From contig CAWJCB010000037.1 of NCBI GenBank assembly GCA_963841105.1, positions 62,001 through 126,000 on the forward strand: 64,000 nt of DNA. The letters run 5' to 3'. Shown piece after piece: positions 52,107 through 59,978 of the stretch (position 1 is the first letter of the stretch; every line of letters begins with the position of its first letter). Both the position numbers and the translations under genes were made by a program. The stretch comes from VAZQ01 sp963841105 (GTDB lineage Bacteria > Pseudomonadota > Alphaproteobacteria > Rhizobiales > Xanthobacteraceae). The notes beneath the pieces are model-generated. The model was not told the origin of the DNA, ran no database searches, and saw only the letters and a program-made list of their open reading frames with translations.

Positions 52107-52271
52107 AAGAGTTCAGAAATTATTACAACGAAAATCGCGTTCACCAGTCGCTCAGTGGCAGCACTCCGGGAGAACAATCTGGCCAACCGCCGCCCGCCCA
52201 TGCCGTCCTTGACCACTACGCTTGGCGGCACCATTGCCGCGGTCTGTTCCAGACGCCGATCGCAGCGTAAT
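52107..52271 (+). pseudogene. Transposase C-terminal remnant
   Basis: EEFRNYYNENRVHQSLSGST then PGEQSGQPPPAHAVLDHYAW and RHHCRGLFQTPIAA is the end of an rve-type transposase of a different group from the one just upstream. Upstream sequence to 51890 cannot be read as protein with confidence. Confidence 0.65.
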
Positions 52272-52331
52272 TTACGAATTCGCCATGGACAGGCCAGATA
52301 ACTGATTTTTGTGTCCAGAAAAGCCGGAACA

Positions 52332-52569
52332 TCAGCGCTCTTTTATTGAAGCGCGCCGCGCCGCTTCACCTGTAGCTTCGCTAAAAAGATGGCGTGGGAT
52401 GTTGAGTATAGCAAACCGCCGTCGCTCTTCCGCATGCGTCTCAAAATCTGCCTCAACAAAGATTCTCGACGGTTTCCTCGCTGGCATGCACTTCGACTCG
52501 GACCGGCACATCGCCAAAATCTACCTCATGGCGACGACCATTCTTCCCTCGAATAATCGCATGCGTCAT
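52332..52569 (-). pseudogene. Family E small protein, frameshifted copy
   Basis: ATG 52569 starts MTHAIIRGKNGRRHEVDFGD, VPVRVEVHASEETVEN. There GTCGAGAATCTTTG has one base more than the intact copy, and the next frame continues IFVEADFETHAEERRRFAIL then NIPRHLFSEATGEAARR. The span is 238 bp against 237 in the intact gene at 40866. Confidence 0.75.
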
Positions 52570-52629
52570 TTCCTCGCTACTCCTCTTGAAACAACGAGGC
52601 TGGATCAAGCCAGACCTTTCTCATCGCAC

Positions 52630-52857
52630 TCAAGGTTCCCGCGTGCCGCTCATGTTGAAAAAGCTGGACAGCTTGCGTTTGTTCTCGGATAGGACTGTTT
52701 GAGCACGTCTGCTTAACCGCTCAATTTCTTCGGCGATTTCTCTCCATCCGTTCGCAAGACCTCGGCACAACTGCTTCTTCTCGAGATCGGAGATTTGCTG
52801 GGCTAATGCCTCGCACTCTGCCGCCTTGCTGCGGCAATAATCAGCTCTGGTCATCAT
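52630..52857 (-). CDS. Small helical protein
   Basis: The 75 residues read MMTRADYCRSKAAECEALAQ, QISDLEKKQLCRGLANGWRE and IAEEIERLSRRAQTVLSENK. Two amphipathic helices with YCRSKAAECEALA and A-x-x-W-x-x-x-AEEIERL fit a frequent rhizobial small-protein type. Cytosolic; function unknown. Confidence 0.7.
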   Translation of the reverse strand: MMTRADYCRSKAAECEALAQQISDLEKKQLCRGLANGWREIAEEIERLSRRAQTVLSENKRKLSSFFNMSGTREP

Positions 52858-53016
52858 CTCGTTTTCGCGATCGTTCAGCCCCTCACGTGTCAGAATAGCG
52901 CCACAACTCTCCGGGACCGAACACCTAGTCTACAGGCCACAATTGTACTTTTGGCATGTACTGGGTCCGCAATCTTCGCGCCTGGCGCATTTGGGCCCCG
53001 CCCGTGACCTGCCTTG

Positions 53017-54342
53017 TTATGCTCTGACCTCTGCCGGTTTCCAGATGCTTATTTTACGGGTCTCCGGCATCAGGAAGACGCTGAGGATGAAACACACCGC
53101 CGGTACCAAGATCGGGTAGAGCAGCGCGTAGCCGATGCTGCCGGTGGCCGCGAAAGCCGCCGAGGTGATGAACGGCACCAATCCGCCACCCCAGCCGTTG
53201 CCGATGTGATACGGCACCGACACCGACGTGTAGCGAATCCTGCCAGGGAAGAATTCCGCCAAGAACGCCCCGACCGGCCCATACACCATGCCGACGTAGC
53301 AAACGAGGATGAAGATGATGAAGATCGCGATCGGATAGTTGATGTTGCCTGGCTGCGTGACCGTTCCCAGCCAGACATACAGCGGATAGTAGGTGATCGC
53401 TGCGAGCAACATGCCTCCCAAGATCACCGGCTTGCGGCCGATCTTGTCGGATAGCCAGCCAAAAAAGATCAAGCTCGGGGTTGCAAGGAGAAGCGCGGCT
53501 CCCACGATGTAGGCCGAGTGTAATGGGTCGATCTTGGAAACCTGCTGCAGGAAGTACAATGCCCAGAACTGGCCGCTGTACCAGACCACTCCCTGTCCGA
53601 TCAGCACGACCGTGGCGATCAGGATGTATTTGATATTCGAGCTGAGGAACGCCTCCTTCCAAGGGTTCTTGGTCATTTGCCCCTTGGCCCGAATCTCCTC
53701 GAAGATCGGCGTCTCCCGCAGTTGCAGCCGGATGTAAATGGCGATTGCCACCAGCAGGAAGGAGATCAGGAACGGAATTCGCCACGCCCACGCGTTGAAC
53801 ACATCATTGCCGAAATACGTGCGTGTCGCGATGATCACGGCCAGCGACACCACGATCCCGAGGGTCGGAGAGGTCTGCAGCCAGCCGGTGTAGTAGCCGC
53901 GGTGTTCGTCTGCCACGTGCTCGGCGACGTAGGTGATGGCGCCGCCATACTCGCCGCCCAGGCAGAGGCCCTGGATCATCCGCAGACCAAAGAGGATGAA
54001 CGCGGCGCTCAGACCGATCGCCTCGTAGGTCGGGATCAACCCGATCGCCCCCGTGCCCAGCCCCATTCCGCTGAGGGTCAGGAGGAACGTGTATTTGCGG
54101 CCAATGCGGTCGCCCATCCATCCGAACAGGAATGCCCCTAGCGGACGGATCAGAAATCCGGCGGTGAACAGCGCAATGGTGCTCAGCAGTGCCGCGACCG
54201 GGTGGGATTGTTCGAAGAACTTGACCGACAACACCGCGGCCAAGCTGCCGAAGATATAGAAGTCGTACCACTCGATGACGTTTCCCACGGACGCGGCGAC
54301 GATCACCGTCCGGAAATCCTTCGGAACTTGCGGGCCAGCCAT
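53017..54342 (-). CDS. MFS transporter, metabolite:H+ symporter (MHS) type
   Basis: The 441 residues have 12 predicted TM helices. Signature segments: GNVIEWYDFYIFGSLAAVLS (MHS hallmark near residue 20), RPLGAFLFGWMGDRIGRKYT (loop 2-3 motif), RMIQGLCLGGEYGGAITYVA and GWLSDKIGRKPVI (loop 8-9). ShiA, KgtP and ProP belong here; substrates are organic acids or osmolytes and cannot be told. GGAGGGAAC precedes the ATG. The gene stands alone and faces away from the small + gene at 54550. Confidence 0.92.
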   Translation of the reverse strand: MAGPQVPKDFRTVIVAASVGNVIEWYDFYIFGSLAAVLSVKFFEQSHPVAALLSTIALFTAGFLIRPLGAFLFGWMGDRIGRKYTFLLTLSGMGLGTGAIGLIPTYEAIGLSAAFILFGLRMIQGLCLGGEYGGAITYVAEHVADEHRGYYTGWLQTSPTLGIVVSLAVIIATRTYFGNDVFNAWAWRIPFLISFLLVAIAIYIRLQLRETPIFEEIRAKGQMTKNPWKEAFLSSNIKYILIATVVLIGQGVVWYSGQFWALYFLQQVSKIDPLHSAYIVGAALLLATPSLIFFGWLSDKIGRKPVILGGMLLAAITYYPLYVWLGTVTQPGNINYPIAIFIIFILVCYVGMVYGPVGAFLAEFFPGRIRYTSVSVPYHIGNGWGGGLVPFITSAAFAATGSIGYALLYPILVPAVCFILSVFLMPETRKISIWKPAEVRA

Positions 54343-54549
54343 AGTTGTTCCCTCCTATTTCTTAGGCTTTATTTTCAAGGCTTCATTCGCTTCGCGGCAC
54401 GTGGTGCCCACATACCTCTTACCCTTCGTCAAGCCAATATAAACGTCGTATAATCGAAATGTCCTAGTGATTTGGTCTTAATACTAAAGTCGAAGCCTGA
54501 GCGCCCAGCTTTCGTTATACCTCACGGTATCAAAAGCATTGGTAAAGCT

Positions 54550-54816
54550 ATGGGTGGACGTAAGGCTGCATCTTTGTCCGCGCGACGCAAGCAAAGGAGA
54601 TTGGGTCAACACGAAGCCGCGTTGCAACGAGAACGTTTGTTGACCGAAATCCAGATATTGAGCGAGCAAACTTCACAAGTAGTTTTTGCTCACAAAGCGC
54701 GCGTTCTTCTCGGTAGGGCCTGGTTTCAAGCCACAAGGAGTGGCAAACAGGATATATTGCGCGCAGTCGATTGGATGTTGCAGCTGGAACGGAAACGTTT
54801 ACACCGTGGGATTTGA
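54550..54816 (+). CDS. Basic hypothetical protein
   Basis: From ATG 54550 the 88 residues include SLSARRKQRRLGQHEAALQR, LLTEIQILSEQTSQVVFAHK then ARVLLGRAWFQATRSGKQDI. It is helical and Arg/Gln-rich, with no membrane segment. The open frame begins at 54472, but no start there is better. Function unknown. Confidence 0.5.
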   Translation: MGGRKAASLSARRKQRRLGQHEAALQRERLLTEIQILSEQTSQVVFAHKARVLLGRAWFQATRSGKQDILRAVDWMLQLERKRLHRGI

Positions 54817-55123
54817 AGTAGTTTTGTGCCAAGCCCTACCATCCTGACGATGGGCTCGGTTGATCCTCATTCGGCAAATAACCGCGCCGCGGCTGATTGA
54901 CTGATGTCCCACCACCAACTAGCCCAGCTGGATGTCTTCTCCTGTGCAGGTTTTCGGCCGCCGGCAACGATGATCTAACCACGCGCTCCGATGGCCGGCG
55001 GCCGAAAAGCGCCAAGGCACGAAATCGCGTCGGGAGCTAGTGCTGCGGCAGTGGCGCAAGCTGACGGCCGCGCCGCGAGCACCTATGGGGATTTGGACGC
55101 TCGGTTGGGGGGCCCAAGGCGGA
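54817..55123. other. Intergenic region
   Basis: Nothing supported; both strands have only short frames without signatures. Confidence 0.4.
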
Positions 55124-55267
55124 TCATGGCGCCTGGTCGGGCGGGAAACGCTGTTCGAACGTGTCGGTCCGCTTTTTGTTGGGCCCCTGTGCCCAAACGC
55201 CTGTATGGGCGGTAAGGAGCAGTGCAACAACAGCCATTAGCGTCGCGGCATAACGCAGATCAGTCAT
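55124..55267 (-). CDS. Small secreted peptide
   Basis: A 47-residue frame: MTDLRYAATLMAVVALLLTA then HTGVWAQGPNKKRTDTFEQR and FPPDQAP. A classic signal peptide ending VWAQ precedes a polar, Lys/Arg-rich mature peptide of about 20 residues. AGAGA lies upstream of the ATG. Function unknown. Confidence 0.55.
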   Translation of the reverse strand: MTDLRYAATLMAVVALLLTAHTGVWAQGPNKKRTDTFEQRFPPDQAP

Positions 55268-56000
55268 GCTGAGTTCTCTCGTGACGCTTGGTCATTCTTA
55301 GTGAACCCAGACTGGACCAAACTTTCTAAGCGAGTGCTCCGTCTCAGAAAAATTCCTTTCTGATGGTCAACCGAAGATTTTCGGCACGTTTAAACCCTTT
55401 AGTCATTCGCAGAGCTGATGCGCGCGACCGGGATGCGCCTCCGGTGAAATAACGTATGAGGAGCATTCGCCATCAAACCCAGTCGCCGAGCCTGCATCGA
55501 AGATGGGTTTGGGGGGGCCTGTCCGTCGTCGGGCTAGCGATCGGCGTTCATCGTAACGCCGTGGCTGCAATTGATTGCGTTGCAGTAGACAAGCAGGTCA
55601 TGGCATCCGTGGGACCGAATATGGCCCATGGTCACGGGGCGGGAAGGTCCTCGACTTCGCGGACAACCATTAAGCTACCGGCCGCTCAGCCGTACTTTCG
55701 TTCGACGCGAAAGCATGGGAGCCTGAAGCGTGCACGCCTGTCGCCGTGGCCAACAAAATACCGAGCGTTCCTGGTTCCCGTTTGCACGGCGCAATCAGTT
55801 CGCCAAAGGGAGCCGAAACTCCGCATGCGCTGCGTTTTGCCTTGGCGACAGTGCCAGCACAGTCAAACGAAAAAGCGCCCGCTGGCGGGGGCGGCCTCGG
55901 GCGCTTTCTGAGTGACGAGCAGACGGAGATCCGGGCGCCACCCTGCACCTACAACGAAGCAGGGGCAATGTTGTTCCTAGCCTGGAATAAAAGCTCTGGG
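55268..56000. other. Gap of 0.7 kb, probably eroded
   Basis: A + frame at 55456-55911 begins like an exported protein (LSVVGLAIGVHRNAVAAIDC) but soon loses protein-like composition and runs into the hairpin at 55872. I read it as a remnant and do not call a gene. Confidence 0.4.
55872..55907. terminator. Hairpin downstream of the family C gene
   Basis: AAAGCGCCCG (55872-55881) pairs with CGGGCGCTTT (55898-55907). A related segment follows the degenerate family C copy near 16300, where the second arm is lost. T/A runs on both sides would allow termination on either strand. Confidence 0.6.
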
Positions 56001-56117
56001 CTATCTTCCCCGGTCTTCCTCTGCTTCCCGCTTCACCGCTGGCGCGTTCGGGTTCTTGCTCTTGATCCAATGCGGCGAGCGCCCAGAGCTATAGCGAGTC
56101 GCGAATTCATCGCTCAC
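56001..56117 (-). CDS. Family C small protein, copy 3
   Basis: The frame has GTG start 56117 and 38 residues: MSDEFATRYSSGRSPHWIKS then KNPNAPAVKREAEEDRGR. It is the same length as copy 2 (42625) and shares its last 27 residues almost entirely, while the first 10 differ. The terminator-like hairpin at 55872 lies downstream. A charged, probably disordered protein of unknown function. Confidence 0.65.
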   Translation of the reverse strand: MSDEFATRYSSGRSPHWIKSKNPNAPAVKREAEEDRGR

Positions 56118-56418
56118 TCAACAAAGATGCTCCATTTTCCCGCGCGATGAGCACCTCGGCGTCATCACATCACGACCTGTGCTTGGTGGCCTTCATCACC
56201 AATATTGCAGAATCTGATTTTCGGTACACACAGGGTTACGCTGCCGCGACGGTGACTTGGTGTGCTTCGTCCATCAAACGCCGTTGAATAAGCCAAGCCG
56301 TTTGACGCGTTCAAAATCTCCAGCGAGAAGGCGATCCCCAATATCCCGCCGATAACGGGCATTCATTTCGGCACCTGGAATTCGCCGCGCGTCTCCACTC
56401 CTCAGGGCGCTGGCATTC
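56118..56418. other. Intergenic region
   Basis: I see nothing supported in these 300 bp. Confidence 0.35.
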
Positions 56419-56914
56419 TTGGCCCTCGTGGCAGCAATTTTCGCTATTGCGGGGCTGAATAGCCCCAAGAAATCTGACGCCGACCCGTCTCCTCCAGTCA
56501 CAGCCTTTGCTGTTGCTCCCGTGTCGTCGCCTGAAACATCGGCAGCTCAAGCGGAGGCAAAACGACAGGCCGCAGAGAAAAAAGCCAAGGAAGAGGCCGC
56601 AGAAGCCGCTCGATGCGCAACAGACCTGCGGTGCTCCGCCGAAAAACTCTGGGCCTCGGCGACCGTAAGATGCACGCCGTTGATCGAGCGAATGGCCAAA
56701 AACAATTTCGAATGGATCGACAGGTGGCACGAACAGAAGCTTGATTGGTTCCGGTGGAAAGATCAGAAAACAGATCATTACGTACGTCGGGGACAAGATA
56801 AAGTATCAGAACGGGTTTGGCGCTTGGACCATTAGCACCTCCGAGTGCGACTTCGACGCGAAGATCGAGCGTGTGGTCGACGTCCGCGCCGCACCTGGGC
56901 GGTTCTCCAATTGA
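56419..56914 (+). pseudogene. One-TM protein of a common rhizobial family, frameshifted
   Basis: The frame starts at TTG 56419 or just upstream (no ATG) with a TM helix (LALVAAIFAIAGL). An Ala/Lys/Glu-rich linker follows (AEAKRQAAEKKAKEEAAEAA), then RCATDLRCSAEKLWASATVR and EWIDRWHEQKLDWFRWKDQK. Near 56775 the frame shifts by +1 and continues ITYVGDKIKYQNGFGAWTIS, ECDFDAKIERVVDVRAAPGR, ending at 56914. RFRWKDQ...TYIGDKAEFQNGFGA is a family I recognise. Probably an anchored periplasmic protein; function unknown. Confidence 0.7.
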
Positions 56915-56934
56915 CTCAACCGGGGCAGCGAACG

Positions 56935-57039
56935 TTACACGCCAGGGAGGTCGGCCTTCATCACGAGTAAGACCGCGCCGAGGGCCATCAACAGCAGGCT
57001 GAATGCGGCGATCCACACTGGGTCCAGAACGTCGAGCAT
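56935..57039 (-). CDS. Family B membrane microprotein, copy 1
   Basis: The 34 residues are MLDVLDPVWIAAFSLLLMAL then GAVLLVMKADLPGV, with one TM helix at about 9-27 followed by Lys. Copy 2 (58151-58243) shares MLDVLDPV-x-IAAFSLLL-x-AL and the Lys after the helix. The roughly 75 bp upstream of both ATGs are also alike, so gene and promoter were duplicated together. The protein changes less than the third codon positions, which favours real translation. Confidence 0.7.
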   Translation of the reverse strand: MLDVLDPVWIAAFSLLLMALGAVLLVMKADLPGV

Positions 57040-57117
57040 GCAAAACAGGATGCCCGAAAACTCCAAGATCGCTACTGCAAAATTAACTTACGGTTAACCC
57101 CACGAAGAGCGCAGCAG
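56991..57117. repeat. Duplicated family B segment, copy 1
   Basis: This segment and 58193-58318 are about 80% identical, covering the 5' half of each microprotein gene and about 75 bp of leader (including ACAGGATGCCCGAAAACTC and TTACGGTTAACC). The leader match beyond the gene suggests a shared promoter. Confidence 0.8.
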
Positions 57118-57150
57118 TTTACCGACGCTCTGGTTGTGAACCGAGCGATC

Positions 57151-57252
57151 TCACCCGTCTACATGATGAGCTTCGCGGCCCGCGATCATGATCCCCGTAA
57201 AAAGCGCCAACATGGAGGAGAACAGCAAAACGTCGTAGACGAGATCGGTCAT
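57151..57252 (-). CDS. Family A membrane microprotein, copy 3
   Basis: The 33 residues are MTDLVYDVLLFSSMLALFTG then IMIAGREAHHVDG. The first 25 match copies at 13341 and 26202; the tail after IA differs and is polar. TGGGGTGCGTACC precedes the ATG. It is one TM helix with a short His/Asp tail. It sits 112 bp upstream of family B copy 1 on the same strand. Confidence 0.72.
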   Translation of the reverse strand: MTDLVYDVLLFSSMLALFTGIMIAGREAHHVDG

Positions 57253-57507
57253 GGTACGCACCCCATTACACAGGCCCCCTCTCACGCACGCTGCGGGCTT
57301 AGACCACTCCTGTAGCGTGGCGGAAAGGTGACGCCGGGGCCGTCCAAATCTGGGCAGATAAAGCAAACCCCCAGCCGTTATGACAGCCAGGGGGTTTGCG
57401 CGGTACCGCTGTGCAGGACCTACGCGACAACCTGCCAGCATCGTTGTAGCGCCGACTTGCTTAAGAAACTGTGACAGCAGTTGGTGGCCTGTCCGCCGCC
57501 GACATCT

Positions 57508-57609
57508 TCAGATGCTCAACACGAACAATGTCACAATCCCAATGCCAATGAAAAGTACCGCGAGCGCCACGGAGTCGTACTCAAGCCAATGCCGAATATC
57601 GGTAAACAT
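57508..57609 (-). CDS. Single-TM microprotein
   Basis: The 33 residues are MFTDIRHWLEYDSVALAVLF then IGIGIVTLFVLSI. An amphipathic start with Trp/Tyr and Asp precedes one TM helix (about 13-33). GGATGGAGATC lies right before the ATG, a good ribosome site. There is no paralogue in the window. It may share transcription with the neighbouring microproteins. Confidence 0.6.
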   Translation of the reverse strand: MFTDIRHWLEYDSVALAVLFIGIGIVTLFVLSI

Positions 57610-57703
57610 GATCTCCATCCTCTGTTCGAACGCTATTTTTTCTTTGGGTCCGACATGTAAGCATGACGGTCGCATCTCTGTTTGTAAGGAAGACTTAGAT
57701 CGT

Positions 57704-57892
57704 TCAGTAGATCAGCGAGTAACCGACAGCGTGCTGTGTCGGTAAATTGCGCGCGGCCGCCATCACCTGCATTGGATTGATGCTGACCCCATACGTCGGA
57801 GCGATAACTCGCTCCTGACTTGTTGCGGCAATCCACCCTCCGAAGCTGGCCAGGATGAAAGTGGTGATAGCGAGGAAGCTGAACTGACGCAT
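57704..57892 (-). CDS. Small secreted protein behind a CRP-type site
   Basis: The 62 residues start MRQFSFLAITTFILASFGGW (signal peptide or anchor, end near AATS). ERVIAPTYGVSINPMQVMAA then ARNLPTQHAVGYSLIY follow. I recognise the INPMQ-x-M-x-x-A-x-x-LP-T pattern from small exported rhizobial proteins. GGAGGGAGAG precedes the ATG. A perfect CRP-type palindrome lies at 57955-57970, 63 bp upstream of the start, nearly the same distance as for the gene at 629. Confidence 0.75.
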   Translation of the reverse strand: MRQFSFLAITTFILASFGGWIAATSQERVIAPTYGVSINPMQVMAAARNLPTQHAVGYSLIY

Positions 57893-57954
57893 TGGAACTC
57901 TCCCTCCGGTCCAAGTTGACGGGCAGGAGGCTACCTTCGCCGTTGCACACGCGA

Positions 57955-57970
57955 TGTGATGGCCATCACA
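57955..57970. promoter_or_regulatory. Perfect CRP-type palindrome
   Basis: TGTGATGGCCATCACA is identical to the site at 535-550 and symmetric over all 16 bases (TGTGA-N6-TCACA). It sits ahead of the - gene at 57704-57892. Two identical copies 57 kb apart before exported-protein genes make chance unlikely. Confidence 0.75.
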
Positions 57971-58150
57971 AAAATTCCCTTTCCGGAGCTCAAGGTGAGC
58001 CGCTTCACACACGGCCGCTGTGGGGATGTTCGGGAAGGGGGTGACGAGTTCCGCAGGCACTATGCCATACGCCGGGCAGCGGCGCGTGAATCGCGGCCCG
58101 GAGATGAGCAAAGGGCGTCGATTTTGACGTGTTCACCGGACGCTGAGGAC

Positions 58151-58243
58151 CTACGCGACCTTTATTAAGAGAAAGAGCGCGCAAAGGGCTAGCAATAGCA
58201 GGCTGAACGCGGCGATCGACACGGGGTCCAAAACATCGAGCAT
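58151..58243 (-). CDS. Family B membrane microprotein, copy 2
   Basis: The 30 residues are MLDVLDPVSIAAFSLLLLAL then CALFLLIKVA: one TM helix (about 9-27), then Lys. The first 17 positions are identical to copy 1 except residue 9. The stop codon lies four residues earlier than in copy 1. Start context and leader are shared with copy 1. Confidence 0.7.
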   Translation of the reverse strand: MLDVLDPVSIAAFSLLLLALCALFLLIKVA

Positions 58244-58318
58244 GAAAACAGGATGCCCGAAAACTCTAAAATTGCGACCACAGAATTAGCTTACGGTTAA
58301 CCACGAAAAGCGTAGCAG
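58193..58318. repeat. Duplicated family B segment, copy 2
   Basis: Partner of 56991-57117 in the same orientation. It ends in the 3' part of the family G remnant, so that gene's end and the microprotein leader overlap here. Confidence 0.8.
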
Positions 58319-58567
58319 CTGCTACCTGCGCTCCTTGACCCACGAGCCAGGCGCGCTGCTCATCGCTGAGCTTGAACTTACGCACCGCAGCAGCCTCGGC
58401 GGCTTCGTGTGTAGCGGCCTCCACATTGACGAGGACCGGGCGCGCTTGCGGATGATGGAGAGGCGCCACGTGCGCGGAGTTGAGGAGGAACGAGTGCTCT
58501 TCGTTGTAGCTGGTCGAGCAATGTCCGACGGCGATCGGAAGTCCCGCTGAGGAGCGCGATTAAACAT
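58266..58567 (-). pseudogene. Family G small protein, frameshifted copy
   Basis: The first frame (from ATG 58567) leads to TPRTWRLSIIRKRAR. After one lost base near 58443 the next continues LVNVEAATHEAAEAAAVRKF then KLSDEQRAWLV, matching 43366-43557. The frame then runs on into the family B leader and stops at 58266. Its ATG overlaps that of the divergent gene at 58566. Confidence 0.65.
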
Positions 58568-58817
58568 GGTCATCCGCAAACGCGAGACGATCGCGCCCAT
58601 TACGTTGGGCCACATTCGCTCCCATGGATGCCGGGAACTGCTCGTGTACTGTGCATCGGGCCGCTGCCATCACAGCTCGACCATCAACGCCAACTGGCTT
58701 GCGGACGATATCCCGGTGCGCTTTCTGTGCGGACGGAGGGTTTGTACGCGCTGCGGTATGATCGGAGCTGACGTGCGACCGGACTGGGGACCGCATGTGA
58801 ACAAACAACAAGTTTAG
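58566..58817 (+). CDS. Small Cys-rich (zinc-binding-like) protein
   Basis: The 83 residues include APITLGHIRSHGCRELLVYC, ASGRCHHSSTINANWLADDI and PVRFLCGRRVCTRCGMIGAD then VRPDWGPH. Pairs C-x-x-x-x-x-x-x-C-x-x-x-x-C-HH and C-x4-C-TRC suggest zinc sites. I know this family (DIRSHGCRDLLVYCASG.CHH) from many Bradyrhizobium genomes. Function unknown. Confidence 0.78.
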   Translation: MVIRKRETIAPITLGHIRSHGCRELLVYCASGRCHHSSTINANWLADDIPVRFLCGRRVCTRCGMIGADVRPDWGPHVNKQQV

Positions 58818-59100
58818 CCGGGAACAACTCTCAATTCGGCGCCATCGCTTGTGAGAATCTAAGGCGTCTCTCAACGTGATTGTTTCCGCCAAGCTGGATA
58901 TGGCTTTCATTGTCCAATTGAGGCCAATGTTCATTCATCTCGGAACTGATCGAGGAAGCACCGCACAGGCTTCCTTGCCAATCTGGAGGCTCTCAGCGCG
59001 AAAGGCGAATTCAGCGCGAGCTTTATCGTGCAAGCGGCGATCGGGAAAAAATAATTCGCAATCTATACGAATCCGGCTGGCGCGGGTCCATATTCCAGAG
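58818..59100. other. Intergenic region
   Basis: I see nothing supported in about 280 bp. Confidence 0.35.
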
Positions 59101-59226
59101 ATGAAGCAGCTTACCTGCAAGTGCGGAGCCATCTATGAGGTGACTGAAAATGAGGTTCCATTCAAGGGACCGTATAGTTCTCGTAAGTGTGTCTTGTGCG
59201 AGAGCGAACTCGGGTATACGCCCTAA
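59101..59226 (+). CDS. Small zinc-ribbon protein
   Basis: From ATG 59101 the 41 residues are MKQLTCKCGAIYEVTENEVP then FKGPYSSRKCVLCESELGYT. C-K-C-GA and KC-VL-C-ESELG form one likely zinc site. This is a common very small rhizobial protein; function unknown. No strong ribosome site, but the family start fits. Confidence 0.7.
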   Translation: MKQLTCKCGAIYEVTENEVPFKGPYSSRKCVLCESELGYTP

Positions 59227-59374
59227 AGCGACCGCCTCAACCGCGTGGCTTAGGGACGGGCTTTGCGGAAGGGGAAGTGCGTCTGAAGAACAGCAACGAA
59301 CGGACCTCCTGGCGCGGTCTGCTGGGCTGCGTCGTGGTGGCGCCGCAGGGTCGGATGATAAAAGATTGGCGGCC

Positions 59375-59464
59375 CTATGGTGAGCAGAGCGCGAGGAGGA
59401 GAGCGGTAGTCAGGCCCATGAATACGGTGAGGCCATCGAAATCAAAAAAGCGACCCTGCATCAT
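59375..59464 (-). CDS. Possible single-TM microprotein
   Basis: A 29-codon frame MMQGRFFDFDGLTVFMGLTT then ALLLALCSP has one hydrophobic helix after an Asp-rich start. There is no paralogue in the window and the ribosome site is weak, so confidence is low. Confidence 0.35.
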   Translation of the reverse strand: MMQGRFFDFDGLTVFMGLTTALLLALCSP

Positions 59465-59609
59465 TCATCCGGCCCTCTTGACGAGCCCAAAGACGAAGGG
59501 CGCTCCAATTCGGGCGGGGTGCCTGATTCGGAGCGCCCTGGGGTTGCGGTTCAGGACATCAAAGAAGCCTCAACGCCGGACAACATAGATCGCGACCTTT
59601 AACAAGGGC

Positions 59610-59699
59610 TTAATCCGGGCGCGCGGCACGGGCCGCAAGGATCGCCACACAAGTAAGATTGATGCCAGTCAGCACCAAAGCGATTGCGAGAAAAGTCAT
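59610..59699 (-). CDS. Single-TM microprotein
   Basis: The 29 residues are MTFLAIALVLTGINLTCVAI then LAARAARPD. Residues 2-23 form a TM helix and a basic tail follows, which would put the C-terminus inside. GGAGG stands six bases before the ATG, an ideal ribosome site. Function unknown. Confidence 0.6.
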   Translation of the reverse strand: MTFLAIALVLTGINLTCVAILAARAARPD

Positions 59700-59978
59700 C
59701 AAAGCCTCCGTGTAGAGAAGAATGCGCCTCGATGTAGCCATGACAGAGGTTAAGGGTGCGTTGAGGCTTGCCCGGCTGACCCGCCGCTGGATTTTTCGCA
59801 ATCGCAACATCAAGCATATAGTGTCCTGTTAGGTTGAAATTATATCACTATAACTTTTTGGCGCGGTTACTGGCCTTTTGTATCGCGCGGGGAGCTTCCG
59901 CTTGGGAAGCGACGACTTATTGGGCGCCTTCTCCTACTCTAGGTCAATTCTGACCAGCGAACGAAGCAGGAGGATTAA

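Noticed and set aside
55456..55911. 151-codon frame on +
   Set aside because: It begins like an exported protein but then runs through low-quality sequence into a hairpin; probably a remnant.
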